Below, piece after piece: positions 33,783 to 45,771 of a stretch of 64,000 nt of DNA. The notes under the pieces were generated by a model. That model saw only the letters and a list, made by a program, of their open reading frames with translations. It searched no databases and was not told the DNA's origin. The position numbers and the translations under genes were made by a program. Each line of letters starts with the position of its first letter. The first letter of the stretch is position 1. The stretch is from Rhodocyclus purpureus. GTDB taxonomy: Bacteria > Pseudomonadota > Gammaproteobacteria > Burkholderiales > Rhodocyclaceae. Location of the stretch: the NCBI RefSeq assembly GCF_016653115.1, contig NZ_NHRX01000019.1, positions 1-64,000 of the forward strand, written 5' to 3'.

Positions 33783-36700
33783 TCAGATTCCCTCCAGCAT
33801 CTTCTGCAGCCTCTTCACCGAGACCGGCGCCGGCGTGCGCAGTTCCTGCGCGAAGAGCTGCACGCGCAATTCCTCGATCAGCCAGCGGAACTGCTCGAGC
33901 TGCGCGTCGGCCACGCCTTGGCGCGCGAGGTTCTGCGCGCGCCGCTCGTACTGCGCCCACAGCGCGGCGACCTCGGCCTGCGCGCGCGTGTCGCGGGCGA
34001 TTCCCTCCGCGCCGTTCTTGCGCAGCTTGTCGAGGCGCAGCGCAGCCGCCTGCAGGTAGCGCTGGAAGTGCTGCAGGCGCTCGAACGGCGTATCGACGAC
34101 GAAGCGCTTGCCGATCAGCCGGCCGATCTGGCGCTCGATGTCGGCGAGCACCGCCGCGTGCGTGCGGAAACCGGGCAGCTTCTTCGTCAGCGCCTGCCAG
34201 TCGACCAGGATGCGCTCGACCAGCCGGCAGATCTCCTGCGCGAGCAGCCCGATCCGCTGCCTGGCGTCGGCGCAGCGCGCGGCGAAGGCGTCGGCGTCAT
34301 TCGGCCAAGGCTCGCCGAGACAGGCGCGCGCGAAGCTCGTCTCGATCAGCTGCCGGCGCAACTCGTCCGCCGAGCCGAGCGACAGGTAGAGCATCCCCAT
34401 CTGGGTGAGGTTCGGCAGGTTCTTCTCGAGGTACTTCACCTGCTCGCGGAAGTTCAGCATGAAGAGGCGCAGCAGCCCCTGCCGATGCACGCGCTTCGCT
34501 TCCTCGGGCGAGTCGAACACGCGCAAGGAAACGCTGTCACCGTCGTCTTTGAGCGCCGGGTAACCGATCGCGCTCTGCCCGCCGGCGGCGACTTCCATGA
34601 TCTCGGGCAGTTCGCCGAAGGTCCATGAGGTGAGCCCGGAATACGAGGGAGCGGCCGCAGCGCCGGCGAGCGGCGCCGCTGGCGGCGCCTCGTCCTTGAC
34701 CGGCGCGGCGCCCTTGCCCGACCACTTGCTCTTCTTCTGCAGCGCTGCCACAGGCTCGGGCGCCTCGACCCGGCGCGCGAGGCTCGCCGCAGCCGCTGCG
34801 GCGAACTCGGCGCGCGCTTCCTTTCCCCACTCGGCGCGCAGTTCGGCGAGGTGGCGACTCATCGCCAGCAGGCGGCCTTCGCGCGGGCCGCCGCAGGCCT
34901 TGTACGCGGCCGGGCTCTCGTCGAGCGACTCGACCAGGCGGAAGTTCATGAACAGGTGCGCCGGCAGCGCGTCGACGCGGAAGGAATCGGGGGTCAGCGC
35001 CCAGCCGCGCGCGTTGAGCCCGCGTGTCTCATGGATGTAGGCGATCAAGGCGGCGAGCAGCGGCTCGTCCGACGGCGTCACCGCGGCGACGAAAGCGTCG
35101 GCGAACTCGGGCAGCGGCATCAGCTTCGCGCGGATCCTCTGCGGCAAGGTCTTGACGAGCTGCAGCACCTTCTCGCGCAGGAGTCCCGGCACCAGCCACT
35201 CGCAGCGCGTCGCCGGCAGGCGGTTCAGCTGCGCCAGCGGCAAGGACAGGGTGACGCCGTCGCGCGCGCTGCCCGGCTCGAACTGGTAGGAAAGCGGCAG
35301 CGACCAGGCCGCGGCACCGCTGCCGAACGAGAGGCGCGGCGGGAAGGCGTCGCTGGTGACGCCGGCGGCCTCGTGGCGCATCAGCTCGTCGCGCTCGAGG
35401 TGGAGGAGTTTCGGCTGTTCGCGCTCGGCCTCGCGCCGCCACTGCTCGAACGAGACCGCGTCGAATACCTCGGCCGGGATCACCCGGTCGTAGAAGGCGT
35501 GGATCAGCTCGTCGTCGACCAGCACGTCGGGGCGCCGCGACTTGTGTTCGAGCGCCTCGATCTCGTCGATCAGCGCGCGGTTGTGGCGATAGAAGCCCCA
35601 GCGCCGCGCGTACTCCTCGCTCACCTCGCCACCGACCAGGCCCTCGCGGATGAACAGCTCGCGCGCCATGGCTGGGTCGAGCGGCGCCAGCGCGACGCGG
35701 CGACGCGGCGTCACCACCAGCCCGTACAGCGTCGTGCGCTCGTAGGCGACCGCCTGCATCGCCTTCTTCTCCCAGTGCGGCTCGGAATGGCTGCGCTTGA
35801 TCAGGTGCGCGCCGACCTGTTCGAGCCAGTCGGGGTCGATGCGCGCGACGCAGCGCGCGTAGAGGCGGCTGGTTTCGGCGATCTCGGCGGCGGCGATCCA
35901 CTTGCCAGCCTTCTTCTGCAGGGGCGACCCCGGATGGACGAAGAAGCGGATGCCGCGCGCGCCGAGGTAGTGCGCAGCCTCTTCGGAACGACAGCCGATG
36001 TTGCCGAGCAGGCCGGAGAGCAGCGCGCGGTGCAGCATCGCGTAGCGCGCAGCTTCGGCGCCCGGCGTGAGCGGTGCGCGTTCGGGCAGCGACGAGACGA
36101 AGGCCGCAGGTGCTTCACTGGCAGGCGCGCGCTCGCCCCGGCGCGGCGCGCCCTTCTTCGCTTCAGCCCTGCCCTCGCCCGGACGCGCCAGCCAGCCGTG
36201 CTCGGCAGCGAGCGCGTGCAACTGGCCGTGCACGTCGAACCACTCGCGCATGCGCTGCGGCGACAGGAAGTTCTCCTGGCAGGCCTGCGCCAGCTTGCGC
36301 TGCGACTTCTTGTGCGCGAGCTCGCCCTCGTACCAGCGCCACAGCTTGAGCCAGGAGAGGAACTCGGACTTGTCGTCGGCGAAGCGCGCGTGCGCGGCGT
36401 CGGCGCTGCCCAGGCGCTCCTGCGGACGGTCGCGCGGGTCCTGCACGGTGAGCGCGGCGGCGATCACCAGCATCTCCTCGAGGCAGCCCTCGGCGCGCGC
36501 GGCGACGATCATCCTGGCGATGCGCGGGTCGAGCGGCAGGGCGGCGAGGATGCGGCCGATCTCGGTGAGGCTGCGCGCGTCGTTCACGGCGCCGAGTTCG
36601 GTAAGCAGCTGGTAGCCGTCGCTGATCGCCTTCCCCGGCGGCGCGTCGATGAACGGGAAGTCCTCGATGTCGCCGAGACGCAGGAGCTTCATGCGCAGGA

Positions 36701-38171
36701 TGACGCCGGCCAAGGACGAGCGCAGGATTTCCGGGTCGCCGAAGGCCGGCCGCGCGGCGAAGTCGGCCTCGTCGTAGAGGCGGATGCAGACGCCGGCGGC
36801 GACGCGGCCGCAACGCCCGGCGCGCTGGTTGGCGGCCGCCTGCGCGATCTTCTCGACGCGCAACTGCTCGACCTTGTTGCGGTACGAGTAGCGTTTCACG
36901 CGCGCGAGACCGCTGTCGACGACGTAGCGGATGCCGGGGACGGTGAGCGAGGTCTCGGCGACGTTGGTCGCGAGCACGATGCGCAAGCCGCCGTGGGGGC
37001 GGAAGATGCGCGACTGTTCCTCGGCCGACAGCCGCGCGAACAGCGGCAGGATCTCGGCGTGCGCGCCGGCGCCGCGGAAGGTGTGCTTGCGCAGCGCCTC
37101 GGCCGCGTCGCGGATCTCCCGCTCGCCGGGCAGGAAGACGAGGATGTCGCCGGGACCGTGGCGCAGGAGTTCGTCGCAGGCGTCGACGATCGCGTCGTAG
37201 AGGTCGCGCTCCGGGGCGGCGTTGGCCCGCGCCCGCGCAGCCACGTCGCGCGCCGGCGGCCGCGGCGTCGGGGCCATGGAAGAAGCGCTGGTAGCAGCTT
37301 CTTCGCCCGTCGCTTCACCGACATCATCGCCCGCTTCCTCGTCCTCGGCGAGCAGCGGCAGTTCATGCAGCGGCCGGTAGCGCAGCTCGACCGGATAGAG
37401 CCGCCCGGACACCTCGATCACGGGCGCCGGCCGCCCGGCGAGCGCGAAATGGCGTGCAAAACGCTCGGCGTCGATGGTCGCCGAGGTGATGACCACCTTG
37501 AGGTCGGGGCGCTTCGGAAGCAACTGGCGCAGGTAGCCGAGCAGGAAGTCGATGTTCAGGCTGCGCTCGTGCGCCTCGTCGATGATCAGCGTGTCGTATT
37601 TGGCGAGCAGCGGGTCGCCCTGCGTCTCGGCAAGCAGGATGCCGTCGGTCATCAGCTTGACGAAGGCGTTCGGCGAAGTGCGGTCGGTGAAGCGGATCTT
37701 GTAGCCGACCAGCGTCCCCGGCTCGCACGCGAGTTCCTGGCCGAGGCGGCTGGCGACCGCGCGCGCGGCGATCCGCCGCGGCTGCGTGTGGCCGATCAGC
37801 CCGCGCGTGCCGCGGCCGAGCGCGAGGCAGATCTTCGGCAACTGCGTCGTCTTGCCGGAACCGGTTTCGCCGCAGACGATCACCACCTGATGCGCGGCGA
37901 TCAGCGCGGCGATCTCGTCGCGACGGCCATTGACCGGCAGGTCTTCCGGAAAATCGGGCTTCGGCAGGCGCGCAACACGCGCGGCGACGGCAGCGCGCGA
38001 GCTGGCGAGCAACGCCTCGGCTTCGGCCACCAGCGCCGCCTTCTTCTCGCCGAAGGCATGGCGCGACTCGCGCGCCAGCTGGCGCAGCCGCGCCTGGTCG
38101 GCAGCGAGGCAGTCGGGAAAATCGGCGGCGCGCCGCGGCGCTTGGGGTGCAGTGCTCAAGCTTCTACCCAT
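33783..38171 (-). CDS. hrpA: ATP-dependent RNA helicase HrpA
   Basis: DEAH-box RNA helicase of 1462 residues, somewhat longer than E. coli HrpA (about 1300). Walker A is GETGSGKTTQ (101-110), followed by QPRRIAARAVASRL, DEAHERS, SAT in VVITSATID and the late QRAGRCGR motif. Winged-helix, HA2 and OB-fold regions come next, then the DUF3418 C-terminal domain typical of HrpA. Insertions rich in Glu/Ala occur after LAEDEEAGDDVGE and near ERAPASEAP, accounting for the extra length. HrpA rescues stalled ribosomes and affects mRNA processing. It is flanked by repeats on both sides and stands alone. Confidence 0.95.
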   Translation of the reverse strand: MGRSLSTAPQAPRRAADFPDCLAADQARLRQLARESRHAFGEKKAALVAEAEALLASSRAAVAARVARLPKPDFPEDLPVNGRRDEIAALIAAHQVVIVCGETGSGKTTQLPKICLALGRGTRGLIGHTQPRRIAARAVASRLGQELACEPGTLVGYKIRFTDRTSPNAFVKLMTDGILLAETQGDPLLAKYDTLIIDEAHERSLNIDFLLGYLRQLLPKRPDLKVVITSATIDAERFARHFALAGRPAPVIEVSGRLYPVELRYRPLHELPLLAEDEEAGDDVGEATGEEAATSASSMAPTPRPPARDVAARARANAAPERDLYDAIVDACDELLRHGPGDILVFLPGEREIRDAAEALRKHTFRGAGAHAEILPLFARLSAEEQSRIFRPHGGLRIVLATNVAETSLTVPGIRYVVDSGLARVKRYSYRNKVEQLRVEKIAQAAANQRAGRCGRVAAGVCIRLYDEADFAARPAFGDPEILRSSLAGVILRMKLLRLGDIEDFPFIDAPPGKAISDGYQLLTELGAVNDARSLTEIGRILAALPLDPRIARMIVAARAEGCLEEMLVIAAALTVQDPRDRPQERLGSADAAHARFADDKSEFLSWLKLWRWYEGELAHKKSQRKLAQACQENFLSPQRMREWFDVHGQLHALAAEHGWLARPGEGRAEAKKGAPRRGERAPASEAPAAFVSSLPERAPLTPGAEAARYAMLHRALLSGLLGNIGCRSEEAAHYLGARGIRFFVHPGSPLQKKAGKWIAAAEIAETSRLYARCVARIDPDWLEQVGAHLIKRSHSEPHWEKKAMQAVAYERTTLYGLVVTPRRRVALAPLDPAMARELFIREGLVGGEVSEEYARRWGFYRHNRALIDEIEALEHKSRRPDVLVDDELIHAFYDRVIPAEVFDAVSFEQWRREAEREQPKLLHLERDELMRHEAAGVTSDAFPPRLSFGSGAAAWSLPLSYQFEPGSARDGVTLSLPLAQLNRLPATRCEWLVPGLLREKVLQLVKTLPQRIRAKLMPLPEFADAFVAAVTPSDEPLLAALIAYIHETRGLNARGWALTPDSFRVDALPAHLFMNFRLVESLDESPAAYKACGGPREGRLLAMSRHLAELRAEWGKEARAEFAAAAAASLARRVEAPEPVAALQKKSKWSGKGAAPVKDEAPPAAPLAGAAAAPSYSGLTSWTFGELPEIMEVAAGGQSAIGYPALKDDGDSVSLRVFDSPEEAKRVHRQGLLRLFMLNFREQVKYLEKNLPNLTQMGMLYLSLGSADELRRQLIETSFARACLGEPWPNDADAFAARCADARQRIGLLAQEICRLVERILVDWQALTKKLPGFRTHAAVLADIERQIGRLIGKRFVVDTPFERLQHFQRYLQAAALRLDKLRKNGAEGIARDTRAQAEVAALWAQYERRAQNLARQGVADAQLEQFRWLIEELRVQLFAQELRTPAPVSVKRLQKMLEGI

Positions 38172-38204
38172 CGAAGAAAACGTTCATCCTTGAAACTTCT
38201 TTTC

Positions 38205-38325
38205 AGCCACGAAAGACACGAAATAAAACAGAGGATGCAGTCGTTCAAGGTGAAATCCATCGGGCCATGCCCGGCGCCACCTCAGCCCATGCATGCTTTC
38301 GTGTCTTTTCGTGCCTTTCGTAGCC
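38205..38325. repeat. CACGAAA inverted repeat, copy B
   Basis: AGCCACGAAAGACACGAAAT at 38205-38224 and TTTCGTGTCTTTTCGTGCCT (continuing TTCGTAGCC) at 38297-38325 are inverted arms around about 72 bases unrelated to the core of copy A. It lies 34 bases from the hrpA start, between hrpA and crcB. Confidence 0.8.
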
Positions 38326-38376
38326 AACTGCCTTTTCCAGATTCATTCGCAGCGGGGGCGCAGGCTGCACCGCGGC

Positions 38377-38766
38377 CTACGACCAGATCCGCTGCGCGCC
38401 GACCGAAACGAGCCCGAGCCAGGTCATCGTCAGCGAGCCGACGACATGCAGGCCGGCCGCCGCCAGCGCCCAGCCCAACTGTCCGGCGAGCAGGCGTTCG
38501 ACGACCTCGGCGGAAAAGGTCGAGAAGGTGGTCAGCCCGCCGAGAAAGCCGGTGATCACGAACAGCTTCAACTCGGGCGGCAGGTCGGCCGCATGATGAA
38601 AGACGCCGAGCGCGACGCCGATCAGGTAGCCGCCGACCAGGTTGGCGGCGAGCGTCCCCAGCGGCAACGCCAGCAGCAGCGGATTCAGCGCGAGGCCGAG
38701 CAGCCAGCGCGTCCACGCACCGAGCGCGGCGCCGACGCCGATCACCGCGAATGCCAGCAGGTTCAT
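38377..38766 (-). CDS. crcB: Fluoride exporter CrcB/Fluc
   Basis: A 129-residue four-helix dual-topology fluoride channel. Family motifs are present: [26 protein letters not shown] (the Asn of the pore) and [16 protein letters not shown] (the Phe box and TFSTFS polar track). The ATG at 38766 gives the normal length; eight upstream codons read from a repeat-like leader. I looked for a fluoride riboswitch in the 285 bases upstream and saw no convincing one. The next gene leftward is hrpA, unrelated in function. Confidence 0.95.
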   Translation of the reverse strand: MNLLAFAVIGVGAALGAWTRWLLGLALNPLLLALPLGTLAANLVGGYLIGVALGVFHHAADLPPELKLFVITGFLGGLTTFSTFSAEVVERLLAGQLGWALAAAGLHVVGSLTMTWLGLVSVGAQRIWS

Positions 38767-39052
38767 GCTCGCTCCTTCGTGCCGCCGCATTCAGCGCGGC
38801 GAACTGCGCAAAACATGATTTTACCTTTTTCCGGAACCTGCCCTTGCCGTCGTCAAAGTTCGCACCGGAAAGCTGGTCCCGGTCAGCCACGCGGCCGGAG
38901 TGCTCATTCGACGCAGCGAGCGTGAGCCTCTGCCTGCGGCCGGTAGCATGTGCCGTCAGCGCCAAGCTGCCATTCAGCAGGCTTAGCCACTCCGCTCGTC
39001 GTCGCTCCTGGTGCCGAGATCCTGTTTTTGCGGGAGCCGGAGCGCCTCCGGC

Positions 39053-40027
39053 TCACGGGACAGCGCGCGCCACGTCGATGCCCTCGCCCCCTGGCGCGGT
39101 CTGCGCCAGCAGGGCCGCGCGGGTGACCGGGCTCTCCAGGCGATTGAGCCACCACTGCAGCGCCCGCCCCTGTCTTCCTCGCTCGCTACTGCGCCACACA
39201 TAGGTGACCTGGATTCCGGGAATCGGGCGCGCGACTTGCCGGGTCACGAGCTGTCCCAGATCGATGTAGGGCTGCGCAATGCAGGTCGGCAGGAAGCCGG
39301 CGCCCACGCCCTTGATCTGCGCCGACAGCATCATCGACATGTCGGTCACCGTGAGCACGTCCTGGCCGGCCTGCAGCCCCATCGCGATCCCTTCGGCGAG
39401 CCGCGCCGAATCGGCAATCGACACCGCGCGATGCTTGCGCAAGTCCGCGTCCGACAAGGGCTCGGCGGCGTGCGTCAGCGGATGACGGGGCGACATGGCG
39501 AAGACGTGCTGCAAGGTACCGAGCACTTCCCGCTGCACGCCCGTGGTCGCACTCGTTTCCACGACGACGCCCAGGGCGAGATCGGCTTCGCCGGAGGTCA
39601 CCGCTTCCAGGGTGCCGGTCAGCGTTTCCGTGCGCAGGCGGAGCCGGGTCGGCGGGTTCAGCTGGAAAAACAGCTCGCAGAGTTCCGTGATCGTGGGGCG
39701 GTCGATGATGCAGTCCACGGCAATCGTGAATTCCGGCTCCCACCCGGTCGCCACCCGCTTCACCCGGTTGGCGATGGCGTCGATATCCGCCAGGAAGCAA
39801 CTGCCCTCGCGCAGCAGTTCCTCCGCGGCCTCGGTCGGCCGGGCCTTGCGCGAACTCCGGTCGAAGAGCAGGACATCGAGCGCCTCCTCGATCTGGCGTA
39901 CCCGGTAGGTGAGGGCACTGGGCACCATGTTGAGGGCGCGTGCCGCCGCCGCAAAGCTTCCGGTCTCGGCGATCACCTGCAACATGGAGAAGGCGGCCGG
40001 AGTCAGGACATCGCGTGGAGTGAGCAT
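39053..40027 (-). CDS. LysR-family transcriptional regulator
   Basis: A 324-residue LysR regulator. The N-terminal winged HTH is SMLQVIAETGSFAAAARALN and VPSALTYRVRQIEEALDVLL, then the substrate-binding fold (ITELCELFFQLNPPTRLRLR; GEADLALGVV; VTDMSMMLSAQIKGVGAGFL). It is divergent from the isochorismatase-type gene, with 151 bases between and a TTCA-N7-TGAA palindrome at 40042-40056, so it probably controls the hydrolase-cytochrome-azoreductase-catalase run. Effector unknown. Sequence style resembles YafC/YhjC-type regulators of oxidoreductase genes, but I cannot name a closer group. Confidence 0.9.
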   Translation of the reverse strand: MLTPRDVLTPAAFSMLQVIAETGSFAAAARALNMVPSALTYRVRQIEEALDVLLFDRSSRKARPTEAAEELLREGSCFLADIDAIANRVKRVATGWEPEFTIAVDCIIDRPTITELCELFFQLNPPTRLRLRTETLTGTLEAVTSGEADLALGVVVETSATTGVQREVLGTLQHVFAMSPRHPLTHAAEPLSDADLRKHRAVSIADSARLAEGIAMGLQAGQDVLTVTDMSMMLSAQIKGVGAGFLPTCIAQPYIDLGQLVTRQVARPIPGIQVTYVWRSSERGRQGRALQWWLNRLESPVTRAALLAQTAPGGEGIDVARAVP

Positions 40028-40041
40028 GAGAAGCCTCGTCG

Positions 40042-40056
40042 TTCAGTATTTTTGAA
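40042..40056. promoter_or_regulatory. LysR-type operator candidate
   Basis: TTCAGTATTTTTGAA, a T-N11-A dyad (TTCA-N7-TGAA), sits 15 bases from the regulator's start codon in the divergent promoter region. This is the usual form of a LysR autoregulatory site. Inference. Confidence 0.5.
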
Positions 40057-40178
40057 GAGTATCGTCAAAGCAGCAGAACCATCAAGCCAGCCCGCCGCCG
40101 CATACTTCGTCCCGTCACCACAACGCCTGGCCCGGACCAGCGTTCTGGAGTTCATCCACCAGACGAAGGAGTCTTACC

Positions 40179-40892
40179 TTGAACCTCAAGAATCTCATCA
40201 AAGCGGCATTGCCCTTCATGCTCGCCCTCTCGATCATGCCCCAGGCTAACGCCGCACCGCCGTCGGACAAGTTGCTGACGCCGACCAACCACACCCTCAT
40301 CCTGATCGATCACCAGCCGCAGATGGCGTTCGCGACGCGTTCCATCGACATCGCCGAACTGCGCAACAACGTCACCGGCCTGGCCAAGGCGGCGGCGGTC
40401 TTCAAGGTCCCGACCATCCTGACCACGGTGGCGGAAAAGTCCTTCAGCGGCCCGATCTTCCCGGAACTGCAGGCCGTCTTCCCGAAGCAGAAGCCGATCG
40501 ACCGCACCACCATGAATACCTGGGAAGACCAGCGCGTGGTCGATGAAGTCAAGAAGCACGGCCGCAAGAAGGTGGTCATGGCCGCCCTGTGGACCGAAGT
40601 CTGCCTGCTTGAACCCGTGCTCTCCGCCATCGACCAGGGCTACGACGTGTACATCGTCACCGATGCCTCCGGCGGCGTGAGCAAGGAAGCCCATGACATG
40701 TCCGTGCAGCGCATGATCCAGGCCGGCGCGCAGCCCGTCACCTGGTTGCAGTACATGCTCGAACTGCAGCGTGACTGGGCGCGTGGCGAAACCTACATGC
40801 CGGTCATGAAGATCGCCACCGAGCACGCGGGTGGCTACGGTCTCGGCGTCATCTACGCCCAGGAAATGTTCCAGGCGAAGGAAGGCAAGTAA
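40179..40892 (+). CDS. Exported isochorismatase-family hydrolase
   Basis: A 237-residue protein with a clear signal peptide (LPFMLALSIMPQANA) and an isochorismatase-like fold close to the YcaC group: HTLILIDHQPQMAFATRS with the first catalytic Asp, and the nucleophile Cys in VVMAALWTEVCLLEP. Most relatives are cytoplasmic, so export to the periplasm is unusual. Substrate unknown; the fold covers amide and C-O hydrolysis. It is first in a run with cytochrome c and azoreductase and lies divergent from the LysR gene, so it is likely the main target. An intrinsic terminator follows, suggesting that the later genes need read-through or their own promoters. Confidence 0.88.
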   Translation: MNLKNLIKAALPFMLALSIMPQANAAPPSDKLLTPTNHTLILIDHQPQMAFATRSIDIAELRNNVTGLAKAAAVFKVPTILTTVAEKSFSGPIFPELQAVFPKQKPIDRTTMNTWEDQRVVDEVKKHGRKKVVMAALWTEVCLLEPVLSAIDQGYDVYIVTDASGGVSKEAHDMSVQRMIQAGAQPVTWLQYMLELQRDWARGETYMPVMKIATEHAGGYGLGVIYAQEMFQAKEGK

Positions 40893-40910
40893 GTCCCCCA
40901 CTGAAACACA

Positions 40911-40937
40911 GGCGCCCCTGCGGGGGCGTCCGCCTTT
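40911..40937 (+). terminator. Terminator after the isochorismatase-type gene
   Basis: GGCGCCCC and GGGGCG(TCC)GCC pair around TGC and run into CCTTTTG. Moderate intrinsic terminator 19 bases after the stop. Confidence 0.6.
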
Positions 40938-40952
40938 TGCGAAGAAAGTCTC

Positions 40953-41345
40953 ATGCCTGCGCGCTTGGCCGCTATCGTCCTTCCCGTGCCGCCCGTCCGT
41001 CGAGTTCGTCCTGTTCGTCGACTCGCTACGCTGGCCCTGCTTGGCCTTCCGGCCCTGCTCGCCCTGCTGCCATCCCTCTCGCTGGCCGCCGACGCAGCGC
41101 CGGGCGAGGAGGGACGCCGCGTCTATGAATCGGTTTGCAGCGCCTGCCATGCCCCGCAGAACGTCATGGTCAGTTCGCCCAAGGCCGGTGACGCCGTCGC
41201 CTGGCGGCAGCGCCTGGCGAAAGGCCTTCCGGCCACGGTCGATAACGCGGTGAACGGCCTGGGCGCGATGCCGCCCAAAGGCGGCGCCAGCGAGTTGTCC
41301 CGCGAGCAGATCCGGCAGGCCATCCTGTACATGAGTACTCCCTGA
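40953..41345 (+). CDS. Periplasmic mono-heme cytochrome c (c5-like)
   Basis: A 130-residue protein. A basic, long n-region and a hydrophobic stretch ([25 protein letters not shown]) form the signal peptide. The heme site is CSACH in [12 protein letters not shown], and the axial Met is in [19 protein letters not shown], a pattern of cytochrome c5 and related small electron carriers. Mature size near 85 residues. It lies between a periplasmic hydrolase and an azoreductase, so it may carry electrons for a redox step linked to them, though this is only context. Weak ribosome site; the start could be slightly different. Confidence 0.9.
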   Translation: MPARLAAIVLPVPPVRRVRPVRRLATLALLGLPALLALLPSLSLAADAAPGEEGRRVYESVCSACHAPQNVMVSSPKAGDAVAWRQRLAKGLPATVDNAVNGLGAMPPKGGASELSREQIRQAILYMSTP

Positions 41346-41412
41346 CTCGCGCAGCGGCGAGGGCGTGCCCCTGCCTACTCTGCCTCCTATTCATTCCTGG
41401 AAAAAAACGATC

Positions 41413-44293
<2,881 letters not shown>

Positions 44294-44300
44294 TATCGTC

Positions 44301-44331
44301 GGGCGAGGGGTCACTGTCCGTCCTCTCGCCC
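44301..44331 (+). terminator. Hairpin after katG
   Basis: GGGCGAGGGG (44301-44310) and CCTCTCGCCC (44322-44331) form a 10-bp stem with one mismatch. No T run. The remaining bases up to 44577 show no gene. Confidence 0.5.
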
Positions 44332-44577
44332 AAAGATGAAGCGCATGGTGTCAGGTCCGGCAATGCGACGTCAGCGTTTGTCGGGCAGAGCCACCATCTC
44401 GGCGACGGCGCGCGGAATGGTCACCCGACGCGGCGATGCGAACACTGACACCGGCCGCACGCCGGATTGCTGCCGACGTGCTGCCTGCTCCGACACCGCC
44501 ACTCGTGCACTCCGGGTGGCTGCTTGCTTGAGCAACGGAGCCGCATTCCGAAGCATCGACAGCCTCAAGAAAGAACC

Positions 44578-45531
44578 GTGGATATCACCCAGATCAGCCA
44601 GACGCTGCGCGACGACGCGCTAGTAATCGTGTTCACGAACGTCCTGATGCAACAGCTCGGATTGCCGGTACCGGCAGTCCCGACGCTACTCCTCGCGGGC
44701 AGCCTGGCCGCGAGTTCAAGTTCCCTCGGCCAGATGTTGGCGGCCGCCATGGTCGCCTCGGTCGTCGCTGACTGGCTCTGGTACTGGTCGGGCCGTGTCT
44801 TTGGCTACAAGGTCCTGGCGGGACTGTGCAAGCTGTCGATCAATCCCTCTTCGTGTGTGAGCCAGACCGAGGCTCGCTTCATGCGCTGGGGTCTTCCCTC
44901 AGTGGTCGTCGCCAAGTTCATCCCCGGCTTTTCGACCGTTGCGCCCCCCATAGCGGGAGCGATGCGCATGAGTCAGCCCGGCTTCCTCGTTGCGGCAGGC
45001 ATCGGTGCCGGCTTGTGGGCGGGGCTGGCGCTCTGTGTAGGGTGGCTGATGCAGGATACCGTGCAGTCCGTCATCGTCGTGCTCGAGGCGCATGTCGGCA
45101 GAGTCCTCACCGTCGCGATCCTGCTTCTCGCGTGCTGGCTTGGCTGGAAAATCTGGCGGAAATATCGATTCACCCAGTCCATTGGGATCCCGCACATCAC
45201 GCCGGATGAATTGCTTGCCGTCCTTGATGGCGAAAGTCCCCCGCTGATACTTGATCTGCGCGGCGCGACGCTGATCGCCGAAACGGGGCCGATCCCGGAC
45301 GCACGGATCACCACACAGGCTTCGTTACTGGAGACGGTGAGCGCATGGCCGAAGGAGCACCCCATCGTGACCTTGTGCGCCTGTCCGCAGGACGCCAGCG
45401 CAATCCAGGCGGCACGGGCGCTGCTGCGCGCAGGTTACGTATCTGCCAGGCCACTGAAAGGGGGGTATGAGGGATGGATCGCCTCCACCCAACGGCCCCT
45501 CTCTGCCACATCGTGCCCGAGCAAGGCCTGA
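44578..45531 (+). CDS. DedA-family membrane protein fused to a rhodanese domain
   Basis: A 317-residue protein. Residues 1-205 are a DedA/VTT membrane domain: ALVIVFTNVLMQQLGLPVPA (membrane-reentrant loop), DWLWYWSGRVFGYKVLAG and VVVAKFIPGFSTVAPPIAGA, which carry the charged residues of this lipid-scramblase/transport family. After a further helix (VAILLLACWLGWKIW) comes a rhodanese-like domain of about 100 residues (HITPDELLAVLDGESPPLIL; IVTLCACPQDASAIQAARAL) with the Cys of the active loop in CACPQDASA. The GTG at 44578 begins VDITQISQ; a weak AAGAAAG precedes it. The fusion suggests thiosulfate or persulfide chemistry at the membrane, but no substrate is known. Shorter relatives lack the rhodanese part. 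Confidence 0.88.
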   Translation: MDITQISQTLRDDALVIVFTNVLMQQLGLPVPAVPTLLLAGSLAASSSSLGQMLAAAMVASVVADWLWYWSGRVFGYKVLAGLCKLSINPSSCVSQTEARFMRWGLPSVVVAKFIPGFSTVAPPIAGAMRMSQPGFLVAAGIGAGLWAGLALCVGWLMQDTVQSVIVVLEAHVGRVLTVAILLLACWLGWKIWRKYRFTQSIGIPHITPDELLAVLDGESPPLILDLRGATLIAETGPIPDARITTQASLLETVSAWPKEHPIVTLCACPQDASAIQAARALLRAGYVSARPLKGGYEGWIASTQRPLSATSCPSKA

Positions 45532-45558
45532 ACTCCCGAAGATCCGGCGCGTGACGAC

Positions 45559-45646
45559 CGGGCGCCGCCTCTGCGCTTGCCGCGACCGCAAAACTGTCTG
45601 CATCGGCCACCCGCATGAACGAGATCATGGCGTCGAGACGGCTCAT
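45559..45646 (-). pseudogene. Remnant of a LysR-family regulator (N-terminal HTH start)
   Basis: The minus-strand frame begins MSRLDAMISFMRVADADSFA then VAASAEAAPG, clearly the first helices of a LysR regulator (compare MDRLDAM-FVRVVEAGSFAAAA). After about 28 codons the similarity stops and the frame turns into antisense of the DedA gene end. Regulators of this type normally sit divergent from pirin genes, exactly as here. A deletion has removed the rest of the gene, so pirin has probably lost its regulator while the operator survives. Confidence 0.75.
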
Positions 45647-45647
45647 T

Positions 45648-45664
45648 GTTGCTCTAACAGCAAC
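45648..45664. promoter_or_regulatory. Leftover LysR operator upstream of pirin
   Basis: GTTGCT-CTAAC-AGCAAC, a perfect 6-bp dyad just upstream of the decayed lysR start codon and 108 bases from pirin. Typical form and place for the divergent promoter operator. Confidence 0.5.
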
Positions 45665-45771
45665 TATCAATTACTCATTGTCCTCTATTTAAGCTCATTG
45701 GAGATATCTAAATTTCGGTCATCGCCAAGCTTCGACGGCAGTGCGCCTGAGCTGTCTCAACATCCGAGGAT

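Noticed and set aside
34851-38555. Very long plus-strand frame (over 1200 codons) opposite hrpA
   Set aside because: GC-rich third-position bias opens antisense frames; the hrpA frame has clear helicase motifs and the opposite frame has none.
38767-39052. Fluoride riboswitch upstream of crcB
   Set aside because: No convincing conserved GGNGAUGG-type core or pseudoknot partner seen in the leader.
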